Below, piece by piece: positions 7,091-13,956 of a DNA stretch of 17,902 nt; the first letter of the stretch is position 1, and the number at the start of each line of letters is the position of its first letter. The notes under the pieces are model-generated. The model worked only from the letters and a program-made list of their open reading frames with translations, did not search any database and had not been told where the DNA came from. Source of the stretch: Victivallales bacterium. Lineage in GTDB: Bacteria; Verrucomicrobiota; Lentisphaeria; Victivallales; UBA1829. A program made the position numbers and the translations under genes. The DNA lies in assembly GCA_016285335.1 (NCBI GenBank), contig JAEEQO010000037.1, forward strand, positions 1-17,902, in the 5' to 3' direction.

Positions 7091-8059
7091 ATGAAACGAG
7101 TTTTGACCGGGATCCAGCCGTCAGGCGTCCTTCATATCGGAAATTATTTCGGGGCGATCCGCTCGACCGTCCGCCTGCAGGAGGAATGCGACGATGCGGT
7201 CGTCTTCATCGCCGACCTGCACTCGCTGACCGTCCAGCCGAAGGCGGACGAGCTCCGCGCACGCGTGCGCGGTGTGGCGGTCGACTTCCTCGCATGCGGG
7301 CTTGACCCGGAGAAGGTCATCTTCTTCCGCCAGTCGGACGTGAGCGTGGTGTGCGAACTGATGTGGATCCTGAACTGCTTCACCGGCGTCGGGTTCCTCG
7401 AACGCGCCCACAGCTACAAGGACAAGATCGCGAAGGGCTTCTCGCCCAACAACGGCCTGTTCTCCTACCCCGTGCTCATGGCAGCCGACATCCTGCTGTA
7501 CCACGCCGACCTCGTGCCCGTCGGCAAGGACCAGAAGCAGCACCTGGAAATGACCCGCGACATCGCGATCCGGTTCAACCAGCAGTACGGCGACATCCTG
7601 ACCATCCCGGAACCGTACATCAGCGGCGACGTGGCGGTGGTGCCCGGCACGGACGGACAGAAGATGTCCAAGAGCTACAACAACACCATCGAGATCTTCG
7701 GCGAGCCGAAGGCGGTCAAGAAGAAGATCATGGCGATCCAGACCGATTCCAAGGGCCTCGAAGAGCCGAAGGACCCGGACACCTGCACGATCTTCGCGCT
7801 GTACAAGCTTTTCGCCACGCCCGACCAGCAGGCGGAAATGGCGGCGCGCTACCGTGCCGGAAACTACGGCTACGGCCATGCCAAGCTCGCGCTGCTCGAC
7901 GCGTACATGGATTACTTCGCCCCGATGCGGAAACGCCGCGAGGAACTGCTCGCCGATCCGGGCTACGTCGACTCCGTGCTGAAGCACGGCGCCGAACGCG
8001 CCTCCGAGCTCGCCCATGCCACGATGGACGAGGTCCGCAAGGCGGTCGGGCTCCGCTGA
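7091..8059 (+). CDS. trpS: Tryptophanyl-tRNA synthetase
   Basis: This is a 322-residue class Ic synthetase, close to the usual bacterial length (about 330), that charges tRNA-Trp. It starts MKRVLTGIQPSGVLHIGNYF with the HIGN signature at residues 15-18. The middle has ERAHSYKDKIAKG and YPVLMAADILLYHADLVPVG (ATP and Trp site), then PVGKDQKQHLEMTRDIA. KMSKS is at 191-195. The chosen ATG gives the canonical N-terminus; the frame stays open upstream but only overlaps the previous gene. The ribosome binding site is weak (AGAAAG, 10 nt before the start). No tryptophan-responsive leader or T-box is visible. Confidence 0.97.
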   Translation: MKRVLTGIQPSGVLHIGNYFGAIRSTVRLQEECDDAVVFIADLHSLTVQPKADELRARVRGVAVDFLACGLDPEKVIFFRQSDVSVVCELMWILNCFTGVGFLERAHSYKDKIAKGFSPNNGLFSYPVLMAADILLYHADLVPVGKDQKQHLEMTRDIAIRFNQQYGDILTIPEPYISGDVAVVPGTDGQKMSKSYNNTIEIFGEPKAVKKKIMAIQTDSKGLEEPKDPDTCTIFALYKLFATPDQQAEMAARYRAGNYGYGHAKLALLDAYMDYFAPMRKRREELLADPGYVDSVLKHGAERASELAHATMDEVRKAVGLR

Positions 8060-8083
8060 ATGGAGCGGGAAAAGGAACAAACC

Positions 8084-8120
8084 GCGGCCTCCGCTGTCAA
8101 ACGCATTTCCAGCGGACCGC
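8084..8120 (+). other. Hairpin in the trpS-nifU gap
   Basis: GCGG-CC-TCCGCTG (8084-8096) can pair with CAGCGGACCGC (8110-8120): 11 bp with a 2-nt bulge and a 13-nt loop. No T-run follows, so it is not a standard terminator. It ends 8 nt before the nifU ribosome binding site and could be an mRNA processing or attenuation element. No function is shown. Confidence 0.4.
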
Positions 8121-8142
8121 TTAACGATAAAGGAGACTACCG

Positions 8143-9024
8143 ATGTGGGATTATAACAACAAAGTGATGGATTACTTCCTGAACCCGCGCAACGTGGGCG
8201 AGATCGCCGACGCCGACGCGGAGGCCGAGGTCGGCAACATGACCTGCGGCGACGCGCTCAGGATCTTCCTGAAGATCGACGAATCCACCCATAAGATCCT
8301 GGACGCCAAGTTCAAGACGTTCGGCTGCGCCAGCGCCATCGCCAGCTCGTCCATCCTGACCGAGATCGTGATCGGCATGACGGTCGAGGAAGCCGCGCGC
8401 GTGACCAACCGCGACATCGTGGACCGTCTCGGCGAGCTCCCCGAGGAGAAGATGCACTGCTCCGTGATGGGCATGGAGGCGCTTCAGGCCGCCCTCGGCG
8501 AATACGCGAAGAAACACGGCCTGACGCTCCCCGAGGTGAAGACCGACGATCCCGACGACCACGAGGGCCGCATCGTCTGCAAGTGCTTCGGCGTGACCGA
8601 CGCGAAGATCCGCAAGGTCGTCCGCCTGAACCACCTCACCACCGTCGCCCAGGTCACCGAATACACCAAGGCCGGCGGCGCATGCGGGACCTGCCTCGAC
8701 CAGATCCAGCAGATCCTCGACGAGATCAATCACACCGCCCATGCCCCCGCCGAAGAGGCGAAGCCGCAGCCCGTCGCATTCGATTCCCTGTCGCCCGTGA
8801 AGCGCGCGCTGAAGGTGCAGGAAGTGATCGACAAGGAGATCAAGCCCGCGCTGGAGCGCGACGGCGGCAGCATCGAGCTGATCGACCTCGACGGCGACGT
8901 CGTGAAGGTCGCCCTCCGCGGCGTCTGCGCGACCTGCCCGAACTCCAAGCTGACCCTCCGCAAGCTCGTGCAGGGCAAGCTTCATGAATTCCTGTCCGAC
9001 CGGCTCGTGGTCGAGGAGGCGTGA
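8143..9024 (+). CDS. nifU: NifU-type Fe-S cluster assembly scaffold, three-domain
   Basis: This is a 293-residue scaffold on which [2Fe-2S]/[4Fe-4S] clusters are built from sulfur supplied by NifS. The domains are: IscU-like N-terminal domain (1-125) with ligands Cys35, Asp37, Cys62, His105 and Cys106; central BFD-like [2Fe-2S] domain (about 143-195) with Cys146, Cys148, Cys181 and Cys184 (CKCFG and CGTC); and C-terminal Nfu domain (about 218-290) with CATC (Cys262, Cys265). This is the complete Azotobacter-type layout. AAAGGAG (8129-8135) lies 7 nt before the ATG. nifS follows after 2 nt. No nitrogenase gene is in the window. In many anaerobes this pair is the general Fe-S system, which fits the PFOR gene nearby. 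Confidence 0.96.
   Translation: MWDYNNKVMDYFLNPRNVGEIADADAEAEVGNMTCGDALRIFLKIDESTHKILDAKFKTFGCASAIASSSILTEIVIGMTVEEAARVTNRDIVDRLGELPEEKMHCSVMGMEALQAALGEYAKKHGLTLPEVKTDDPDDHEGRIVCKCFGVTDAKIRKVVRLNHLTTVAQVTEYTKAGGACGTCLDQIQQILDEINHTAHAPAEEAKPQPVAFDSLSPVKRALKVQEVIDKEIKPALERDGGSIELIDLDGDVVKVALRGVCATCPNSKLTLRKLVQGKLHEFLSDRLVVEEA
9013..9019 (+). promoter_or_regulatory. Ribosome binding site that decides the nifS start
   Basis: GAGGAGG inside the nifU end lies 7 nt before the ATG at 9027 but only 1 nt before an in-frame GTG at 9021, so 9027 is preferred. Confidence 0.7.
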
Positions 9025-9026
9025 CC

Positions 9027-10214
9027 ATGCAGGGCGAAGAACGTGTCATCTATCTGGACAACAACGCCACCACGCGCACCGCGCCGGAGGCCGTCGCCGC
9101 CATGCTGCCGTATTTCTCCGAATACTACGGCAACGCATCCAGCATCCACAAGTTCGGCGGCCGCCTGGCGAAGGTGGTCGAGGAGGGCCGCGCGAAAGTG
9201 GCGGCGTTCCTCGGCGCCGACCCGAGCGAGATCATCTTCACGTCCTGCGGCACCGAGGGCGACAACGCCGCCATCCTGAGTGCGCTGGACGTGTGCCCGG
9301 TCCGCCGCCGCAAGATCGTGATCTCCACGGTCGAGCACCCCGCCATCCTCAACCTCGGCAAGGACCTGGAACGCCGCGGCTACACCGTGGTGAAGATCCC
9401 CGTCGACAGCCTCGGACGCCTCGACATGGACCGCGCCCGCGAAATGATCGACGCCGACACCGCTGTCGTCTCCGTGATGTGGGCGAACAACGAGACTGGC
9501 AACCTGTACCCCGTGGAAGCCCTCGCCGAACTGGCGCACCGCGCCGGCGCGCTCTTCCATACCGACGCCGTCCAGGCCGCCGGAAAGATCCCGTTCAAGC
9601 TTCGCGACATGAACATCGACATGCTCAGCGTGTCCGGCCACAAGTTCCATGCCCCGAAGGGCATCGGCGCCCTGTACGTGCGCCGCGGCGTCCGGTTCCG
9701 TCCGTTCGTCGTCGGCGGCCATCAGGAACGCGGCCGCAGGGCAGGGACCGAGAACGTGCCGTACATCGTGGGCATGGGCGTGGCCGCCGAGCTCGCCATG
9801 GCGAACTTCGACAAGGAAAACACCTACGTCCGCAAGCTCCGCGACGACCTCCACAACCGCCTGATCGCGGCGATCCCGAGCGTGCGCGTGAACGGCGACG
9901 TGGAACACCGCCTGCCGAACACGACCAATCTTTCGTTCGAGTACATCGAGGGCGAATCCATCCTGATGCACATGGATATCCACGGCATCTGCGCCTCCAG
10001 CGGCAGCGCCTGCACGACCGGCAGCCTGGAGCCGTCGCACGTGATGCGCGCCATGGGCGTGCCCTACACTGCGGCGCACGGCGCGATCCGCTTCAGCTTC
10101 TCCCGCTACAACACGCAGGAGGACGTCGACACGGTCGTGGAAGTCCTGCCCGGCATCATCGAGAAGATCCGCGCGATCTCCCCGTACTGGGCGGATTTTG
10201 TGGCGAAACGCTGA
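9027..10214 (+). CDS. nifS: Cysteine desulfurase, NifS/IscS family
   Basis: This is a 395-residue PLP enzyme that takes sulfur from L-cysteine and passes it as persulfide to NifU. Visible features in order are IYLDNNATTRTAPEAV (N-terminal signature), SCGTEGDNAA, TVEHPAIL (PLP-stacking His), HTDAVQAAGKIPF, SVSGHKFHAPKG with the PLP Lys206, RRAGTENVPYIVG, and the active-site loop SSGSACTTG with Cys329. The loop looks long and flexible, as in group I desulfurases. Translation is probably coupled to nifU (2-nt gap). It is the last gene of its unit; no hairpin terminator is visible behind it, only the A-tract region of the next promoter, which begins within its TGA. Confidence 0.96.
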   Translation: MQGEERVIYLDNNATTRTAPEAVAAMLPYFSEYYGNASSIHKFGGRLAKVVEEGRAKVAAFLGADPSEIIFTSCGTEGDNAAILSALDVCPVRRRKIVISTVEHPAILNLGKDLERRGYTVVKIPVDSLGRLDMDRAREMIDADTAVVSVMWANNETGNLYPVEALAELAHRAGALFHTDAVQAAGKIPFKLRDMNIDMLSVSGHKFHAPKGIGALYVRRGVRFRPFVVGGHQERGRRAGTENVPYIVGMGVAAELAMANFDKENTYVRKLRDDLHNRLIAAIPSVRVNGDVEHRLPNTTNLSFEYIEGESILMHMDIHGICASSGSACTTGSLEPSHVMRAMGVPYTAAHGAIRFSFSRYNTQEDVDTVVEVLPGIIEKIRAISPYWADFVAKR

Positions 10215-10268
10215 AAAAACGGAAAAAAAACGAAAAAAAGTTTGACAAAACGCATCACTGCGTATAAA
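10214..10268 (+). promoter_or_regulatory. Promoter with upstream phased A-tracts, driving the zinc-ribbon-tatD-ubiA-HNH-lplA unit
   Basis: A perfect TTGACA -35 box (10242-10247) is followed by TATAAA (10263-10268, 15-bp spacer) or, with a 17-bp spacer, TAAATT (10265-10270). Directly upstream are A6, A8 and A7 runs at 10214-10219, 10223-10230 and 10233-10239, spaced about 10 bp. This is the form of an UP element or bent DNA. The leader begins near a small GGGCG/CGCCC hairpin (10273-10277/10290-10294). Confidence 0.7.
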
Positions 10269-10325
10269 TTACGGGCGTTTTCCGAAGGCCGCCCAGTCAA
10301 ACATTGATAAGAAGGAGTTTGTACC

Positions 10326-10613
10326 ATGGTCATGATCTGTCCCTACTGCGATACGGAGATCAACGAAAAGCAGATGGAAGCCGAAGACGGTTGCTGCCCG
10401 GAATGCGGCGCCGTTCTGACGCAGTCCAACATCCTCAGCGATACCGACGAAGACGAGGAAGGCGCTTACGACGAGGATGACGACGACGATTACTCCGCGT
10501 TCGGCGAGCGTTCCAGAGCTTACGACGAAGAGTTCGACGAGTTCGACGAGTTCCTCGAAGAAGAGGAAAAACTGGAACGCAACGAGGCGAAAAACCGCAA
10601 CAAGAACAAATGA
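10326..10613 (+). CDS. Small acidic zinc-ribbon protein, unknown function
   Basis: This is a 95-residue protein. The N-terminal 30 residues form a likely zinc ribbon (Cys5, Cys8 and Cys23/24, Cys27: ICPYCDT and CCPECG). The rest is very acidic (DEDEEGAYDEDDDDDY, then EEFDEFDEFLEEEEK) and ends in a short basic tail (KNRNKNK). It is probably disordered after the ribbon. I recognise no family; the composition suggests binding to a basic partner or nucleic-acid protein, which is inference. Strong ribosome binding site AAGGAG (10312-10317) lies 8 nt before the ATG; a second in-frame ATG at 10332 is too far away. It opens the unit behind the strongest promoter in the window and overlaps tatD by 4 nt, so it is likely abundant. 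Confidence 0.8.
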   Translation: MVMICPYCDTEINEKQMEAEDGCCPECGAVLTQSNILSDTDEDEEGAYDEDDDDDYSAFGERSRAYDEEFDEFDEFLEEEEKLERNEAKNRNKNK

Positions 10614-11446
10614 TGTCTGAGCGGATGTCCCGGGACTTCGAACTGTTCGATACGCATGCCCACCTCGGCGACGACGGCTGCCCCGATGAGGCGGAGTTCT
10701 ACCGCCGCGCCGAAGACGCCGGAGTGCCGTGGATCCTCCTCTGCGGCTCCGATCTCGAAACGAGCCGCCGCGCCGCGGAATTCGCCTCGCATTTCGATCG
10801 TGTATTCTTCGCGGCCGGGCTGCATGGGCTGGACGTGGAGAAGCATCCGGGCGAGGCGGCGGAGTTCGAAATCTTTGCGGACGCCCCGCGTTTTGCGGCG
10901 GTCGGCGAGATCGGCCTGGACTACTACTACGAAAGTGAAACGAGGCAAAAACAGCTCGGCGTGTTCCGCGACTTCCTGGCCCTGGCGCTGCGTCTGGACA
11001 AGCCCGCCGTGGTCCACACCCGCGACAAGGACGGTTCTTCGCTGGCCTATGACGACGCTTACGCGCTGCTGTCGGACTTCGCTTCGGAGGGCGGGCGGTT
11101 CGTGCTCCACTCGTTCGCCGGGAGCGTCGCCGACCTCGACCGCTTCGCCGCGCTTGATGCGTACTTCGGATGCGGCGGCATGGTCACGTTCAAAAAGGCC
11201 GACAACATCCGCGAACTCGCGCTCCGTTACCCGGAGGACCGCATCCTCCTTGAAACCGATTCCCCCTATCTGGCTCCCGTGCCGTTCCGCGGGAAGGAGA
11301 ACCACCCCGAATACCTGCCCTGGACGGCCCGTGCGCTGGCCGCTCTGCGTGGCTGGAGCACCGAACGGACGGCCGGATTGACGACCGCCAACGCCAAACG
11401 TTTTTTCAGGATACCCCCCGACCATGAAGAATGCAAGCAACCATGA
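10610..11446 (+). CDS. tatD: TatD-family metal-dependent hydrolase / deoxyribonuclease
   Basis: This is a 278-residue TIM-barrel amidohydrolase-superfamily protein of usual family length (about 260). The metal-site motifs are DTHAHLGDD near the N-terminus, AAGLHGLDVEKH, VGEIGLDYYY (metal-bridging Glu), VVHTRDKDG, VLHSFAGS, and LLETDSPYLAPVPFRGKEN (catalytic Asp). Characterised members act as 3'-5' DNA exonucleases or D-aminoacyl/DNA repair-type hydrolases; the substrate here cannot be read from sequence. The start overlaps the upstream stop (ATGATG at 10610); the second ATG at 10613 is equally possible. The 3' end overlaps ubiA by 23 nt. Confidence 0.92.
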   Translation: MMSERMSRDFELFDTHAHLGDDGCPDEAEFYRRAEDAGVPWILLCGSDLETSRRAAEFASHFDRVFFAAGLHGLDVEKHPGEAAEFEIFADAPRFAAVGEIGLDYYYESETRQKQLGVFRDFLALALRLDKPAVVHTRDKDGSSLAYDDAYALLSDFASEGGRFVLHSFAGSVADLDRFAALDAYFGCGGMVTFKKADNIRELALRYPEDRILLETDSPYLAPVPFRGKENHPEYLPWTARALAALRGWSTERTAGLTTANAKRFFRIPPDHEECKQP

Positions 11447-12365
11447 ACGGCTCCGCGGCTGGTTTCAGCTGATCCGTCTGCCAATTCTTTTTACCGTACT
11501 CGCCGATCCTCTGACCGGATTCCTGATCGCGGGCGGCCTGGCGCAGGGGAGCCATGGATATGCCCGCGTCGCCGCGGTCTGCTTCATCTCGTTCGCCATG
11601 TCGCTCTTCGGGATCATCACGAACGACCTGGCGGACATCCAGCTCGACATGACGCAGCATCCTGACCGGCCTCTTCCGCGCGGCGTCGTGAGTCCGCGGG
11701 CGGCCTCCTATGTGTCGCAGCTGTGCTTCCTGGCGGCGGTCATCCCGTCGTTCTGCCTGGGCTGGCGCTTCTCCTTCGTCACGCTGGTGGCGCTCATCAG
11801 CATCTATTCCTACAATTTCTACGTCAAATACCGCCCGAAACGCGCCTCCGTGATGATGGCGGTCATGCGCGACCTGACGTTCGGACTGGGCATCCTGATC
11901 GTGCCCGGCATTTCCATCCCGCGCATCCTGATGCTGGTCGTGTACGGCGTCGGGCTCTTCCTGTACTACTGCGGCCTGAACGAGATCACGCGTTCCGAGA
12001 CGCTGTCGAAGATGGTGCGTCCCGGCGGCGGCAAGATGCTGGCGGGCGCGGGCTTCTGCGCCGTCGTGCCGCTGGTCTTCACGGTCAAGCTTCTGCGCGA
12101 TTCCGCGACGCTCATGCCGGTGCTGTTCGGCCTTCTGGCGATCCTTCTGTGCGCGGTGTATCTGCTGGTCTCGCTGTGGGTGTACCAGGTCTCCCGGACC
12201 GGTGCTTCTCCCGCGCGCGTCCAGATGGCCGTGCATGTGTCGTTCCGCGCGGCCCTGATGGTTCAGGCGGCGGCGACCGCGGCCTGCGGCCTCGCCGTGA
12301 TCCCGCTCGTGCTCGTCCTCTTCCTGATCTTTTCCGCGTTTGCGGAACGGTATTCCTGTTCCTGA
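11424..12365 (+). CDS. UbiA-superfamily prenyltransferase (membrane)
   Basis: This is a 313-residue integral membrane protein with about eight to nine hydrophobic segments. UbiA enzymes attach polyprenyl chains to aromatic or lipid acceptors in the inner membrane. The first Asp-rich motif is clear: NDLADIQLD (Asn67, Asp68, Asp71, Asp75) followed by HPDRPLPRG, which binds prenyl-diphosphate through Mg2+. The usual second motif (DxxxD-type) is not visible; the matching loop reads GLNEITRSETLSKM. From memory, this resembles divergent UbiA members of the EboC type more than menaquinone or ubiquinone enzymes. The ribosome binding site is poor and the start lies inside tatD, so translation is probably coupled. 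The acceptor is unknown. Confidence 0.85.
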   Translation: MKNASNHERLRGWFQLIRLPILFTVLADPLTGFLIAGGLAQGSHGYARVAAVCFISFAMSLFGIITNDLADIQLDMTQHPDRPLPRGVVSPRAASYVSQLCFLAAVIPSFCLGWRFSFVTLVALISIYSYNFYVKYRPKRASVMMAVMRDLTFGLGILIVPGISIPRILMLVVYGVGLFLYYCGLNEITRSETLSKMVRPGGGKMLAGAGFCAVVPLVFTVKLLRDSATLMPVLFGLLAILLCAVYLLVSLWVYQVSRTGASPARVQMAVHVSFRAALMVQAAATAACGLAVIPLVLVLFLIFSAFAERYSCS

Positions 12366-12380
12366 GGCTGGTCCCCGGCG

Positions 12381-12737
12381 ATGGAAGACTGGTTCGACAT
12401 GCGGGTCGATCCCGCGCAGATCGCGAAAGAGCGTGCGAAGGCGCGCGAACTCCGCCGCACCAACTGGTGGCGGGCGCTCGTCCAGAAAGGCGTCTGCCAT
12501 TATTGCGGGAAAAAGTTTCCCCCGTCCGAGCTGACCATGGACCACATCGTGCCGCTTTCCCGAGGCGGACGCAGCACGAAAGGCAACATCGTGCCCTGCT
12601 GCAAGGAATGCAACAACGGCAAGAAATACACCATGCCGGTCGACGAGATCCTCGCCGAACTCGACCGCGAGGACCGCGAACGCGAAGCCGCGCAGGGCGG
12701 GGCTGACGCTCCCGATGTCCCCGAAACGGACGACTGA
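12381..12737 (+). CDS. Small HNH-nuclease-fold protein
   Basis: This is a 118-residue protein. After a charged N-terminal helix (1-33) comes a compact HNH/beta-beta-alpha-metal domain: zinc Cys39-x2-Cys42 (CHYC), Asp54-His55 in MDHIVPLSRGG, Asn69 in STKGNIVPCC, and zinc Cys74-x2-Cys77 followed by NNGKK. The core is intact, so DNA nicking or cleavage is plausible. The C-terminal 25 residues are acidic and probably disordered. It lies 15 nt after ubiA and 27 nt before lplA, with no restriction-modification, phage or toxin neighbour. It resembles the stand-alone HNH proteins common in many bacteria, whose role is unclear. The ribosome binding site is weak. Confidence 0.88.
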   Translation: MEDWFDMRVDPAQIAKERAKARELRRTNWWRALVQKGVCHYCGKKFPPSELTMDHIVPLSRGGRSTKGNIVPCCKECNNGKKYTMPVDEILAELDREDREREAAQGGADAPDVPETDD

Positions 12738-12752
12738 GCTTTTTGCCGTACC

Positions 12753-12757
12753 GGAGG
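12753..12757 (+). promoter_or_regulatory. Ribosome binding site that decides the lplA start
   Basis: GGAGG is 7 nt before the ATG at 12765 but 1 nt before the in-frame ATG at 12759, so 12765 is preferred. Confidence 0.7.
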
Positions 12758-12764
12758 GATGACC

Positions 12765-13751
12765 ATGGATTATTATTGGAACGGACGGACCGATCCGGCG
12801 TTCAATTTGGCGCTGGAGGAGATCATGGCCGCGCAGGCGGACGCCCCGTTCGCCATGCTCTGGCGGAACCGTCCCGCCGTGATCATCGGCCGCAACCAGA
12901 ACGCCGTCCGCGAGTTCGACTCCGCCTATGCCCGCGAACAGGGCATCGCCATCGTCCGGCGCATGACCGGGGGCGGCGCGGTCTACCACGACTTCGGCAA
13001 CCTCAACTACAGCTTCTTCTCGTTCGAAACGGACGCGGACCGGCGCAACGCCGATTTCGCGCCGTTCGCGAAGCCCGTGCTGGATGCCCTGCGTTCGCTG
13101 GGCGTCGAGGCGGAGTTCTCCGGCCGCAACGACATCCTCGTCGGCGGGCGGAAGGTCTCCGGCAGCGCCAAACGTACTCACGAGGGGCGCATCCTGTTCC
13201 ACGGCACACTGCTCTTCGACGTCGACATGGACGCGATGGCCGCCGTTCTGACCCCGCCGCATGCCAAGATCGAGGCGAAGGGCGTTGCGTCCGTGCGCGC
13301 CCGCGTCGCCAACCTGAAGGAGTTCCTGCCGGACATGGACCGCGACGCGTTCCGGTCCGCGATGGAGCGCGAACTCCTCAAATCGTGCGGCCTGTCTGCA
13401 CCGCTCCCCATCCCCGACAACTGGATCCGCGAGGCGGAACGTCTCGCCGACGAACGCTACCGCTCCTGGGATTGGACGTTCGGCGCCTCCCCGGATTTCA
13501 CGTTCGAGCGCACGCGGCGGTTCCCGTGCGGGACTGTGACGGTCCGGCTGGACGTGCATCAGGGGGTGATCCGTCATGCCGAGTTCAGCGGCGATTTCTT
13601 CGGCGCGGTCCCGGTCGCCGGTCTCGCAGACGTCCTGACCGGCTGTCCTCACAGTGCGGATTCCCTGCGTGCCGCGTTGTCCGGCGTCGAGATCGGGCGC
13701 CATATCGCCGGGCTCGAACTCGAATCCCTGCTGGAACTGCTCGTCCCATAG
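12765..13751 (+). CDS. lplA: Lipoate-protein ligase A
   Basis: This is a 328-residue enzyme that activates free lipoate with ATP and attaches it to a lysine of lipoyl domains (for example GcvH or 2-oxoacid dehydrogenase E2). The BPL/LplA catalytic domain has an N-terminal DPAFNLALEEIM, WRNRPAVIIGRNQN, RRMTGGGAVYHD (residues 65-76), GNLNYSFF, SGRNDILVGGRKVSGSA with the catalytic Lys130 (E. coli LplA Lys133), and FHGTLLFDVDMD. A C-terminal accessory domain follows (about 245-328), so it is the full-length type. No lipA, lipB or gcv gene is in the window, so its partner is not shown. It is the last gene of the unit, before the terminator at 13810. Confidence 0.95.
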   Translation: MDYYWNGRTDPAFNLALEEIMAAQADAPFAMLWRNRPAVIIGRNQNAVREFDSAYAREQGIAIVRRMTGGGAVYHDFGNLNYSFFSFETDADRRNADFAPFAKPVLDALRSLGVEAEFSGRNDILVGGRKVSGSAKRTHEGRILFHGTLLFDVDMDAMAAVLTPPHAKIEAKGVASVRARVANLKEFLPDMDRDAFRSAMERELLKSCGLSAPLPIPDNWIREAERLADERYRSWDWTFGASPDFTFERTRRFPCGTVTVRLDVHQGVIRHAEFSGDFFGAVPVAGLADVLTGCPHSADSLRAALSGVEIGRHIAGLELESLLELLVP

Positions 13752-13762
13752 CTTGCCTCCCT

Positions 13763-13857
13763 GTGCCCGAGCGCAGCCGGGCACTGCTTCAGTCAAGGGC
13801 TTTGCCCTTGTGCCGTCGCGTAGCACGGCACTTTTTTCTGTGGAGGGCTTGCCTTCC
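13763..13857 (+). repeat. Cluster of four consecutive hairpins (dispersed repeat, full copy)
   Basis: Within 95 nt there are four 7-bp hairpins: GTGCCCG/CGGGCAC (13763-13769/13778-13784), CAAGGGC/GCCCTTG (13794-13800/13804-13810), GTGCCGT/ACGGCAC (13810-13816/13825-13831), and GGAGGGC/GCCTTCC (13842-13848/13851-13857, one wobble). The last two recur on the other strand at 1971-2017. The form recalls REP/BIME or small non-autonomous elements. No terminal repeats or target-site duplication are evident. Confidence 0.65.
13810..13837 (+). terminator. Intrinsic terminator after lplA
   Basis: The third hairpin of the cluster (7-bp GC-rich stem, 8-nt loop) is followed directly by six T's at 13832-13837, 59 nt past the lplA stop. 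It would end the zinc-ribbon-to-lplA unit and isolate the efflux operon. Confidence 0.75.
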
Positions 13858-13881
13858 TTTGCATAGATTAACAAATTTGAT

Positions 13882-13910
13882 TTGAAAAATTGCTTAGTGT
13901 GTGATATATT
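13882..13910 (+). promoter_or_regulatory. Promoter of the RND efflux operon
   Basis: A TTGAAA -35 box (13882-13887) and a TATATT -10 box (13905-13910) are separated by 17 bp, about 47 nt upstream of the first start codon. The surrounding 40 nt is strikingly AT-rich. No regulator gene is next to it. The palindrome ATATTAATAT (13906-13915) overlaps the -10 box. Confidence 0.65.
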
Positions 13911-13956
13911 AATATGCATTCATTTTTAAGTCTAGAAAGAGGAGCCCTCACATCTT

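Noticed and set aside
10610..12365. tatD next to a UbiA gene as a possible ebo-type cluster
   Set aside because: The TatD here has canonical TatD motifs rather than those expected of EboB, and no other ebo genes are present.
11406..13919. 837-codon open frame on the minus strand across ubiA, HNH and lplA
   Set aside because: It opposes three recognisable genes and starts in the AT-rich promoter region; its first 40 codons are only the hairpin repeat read backwards.
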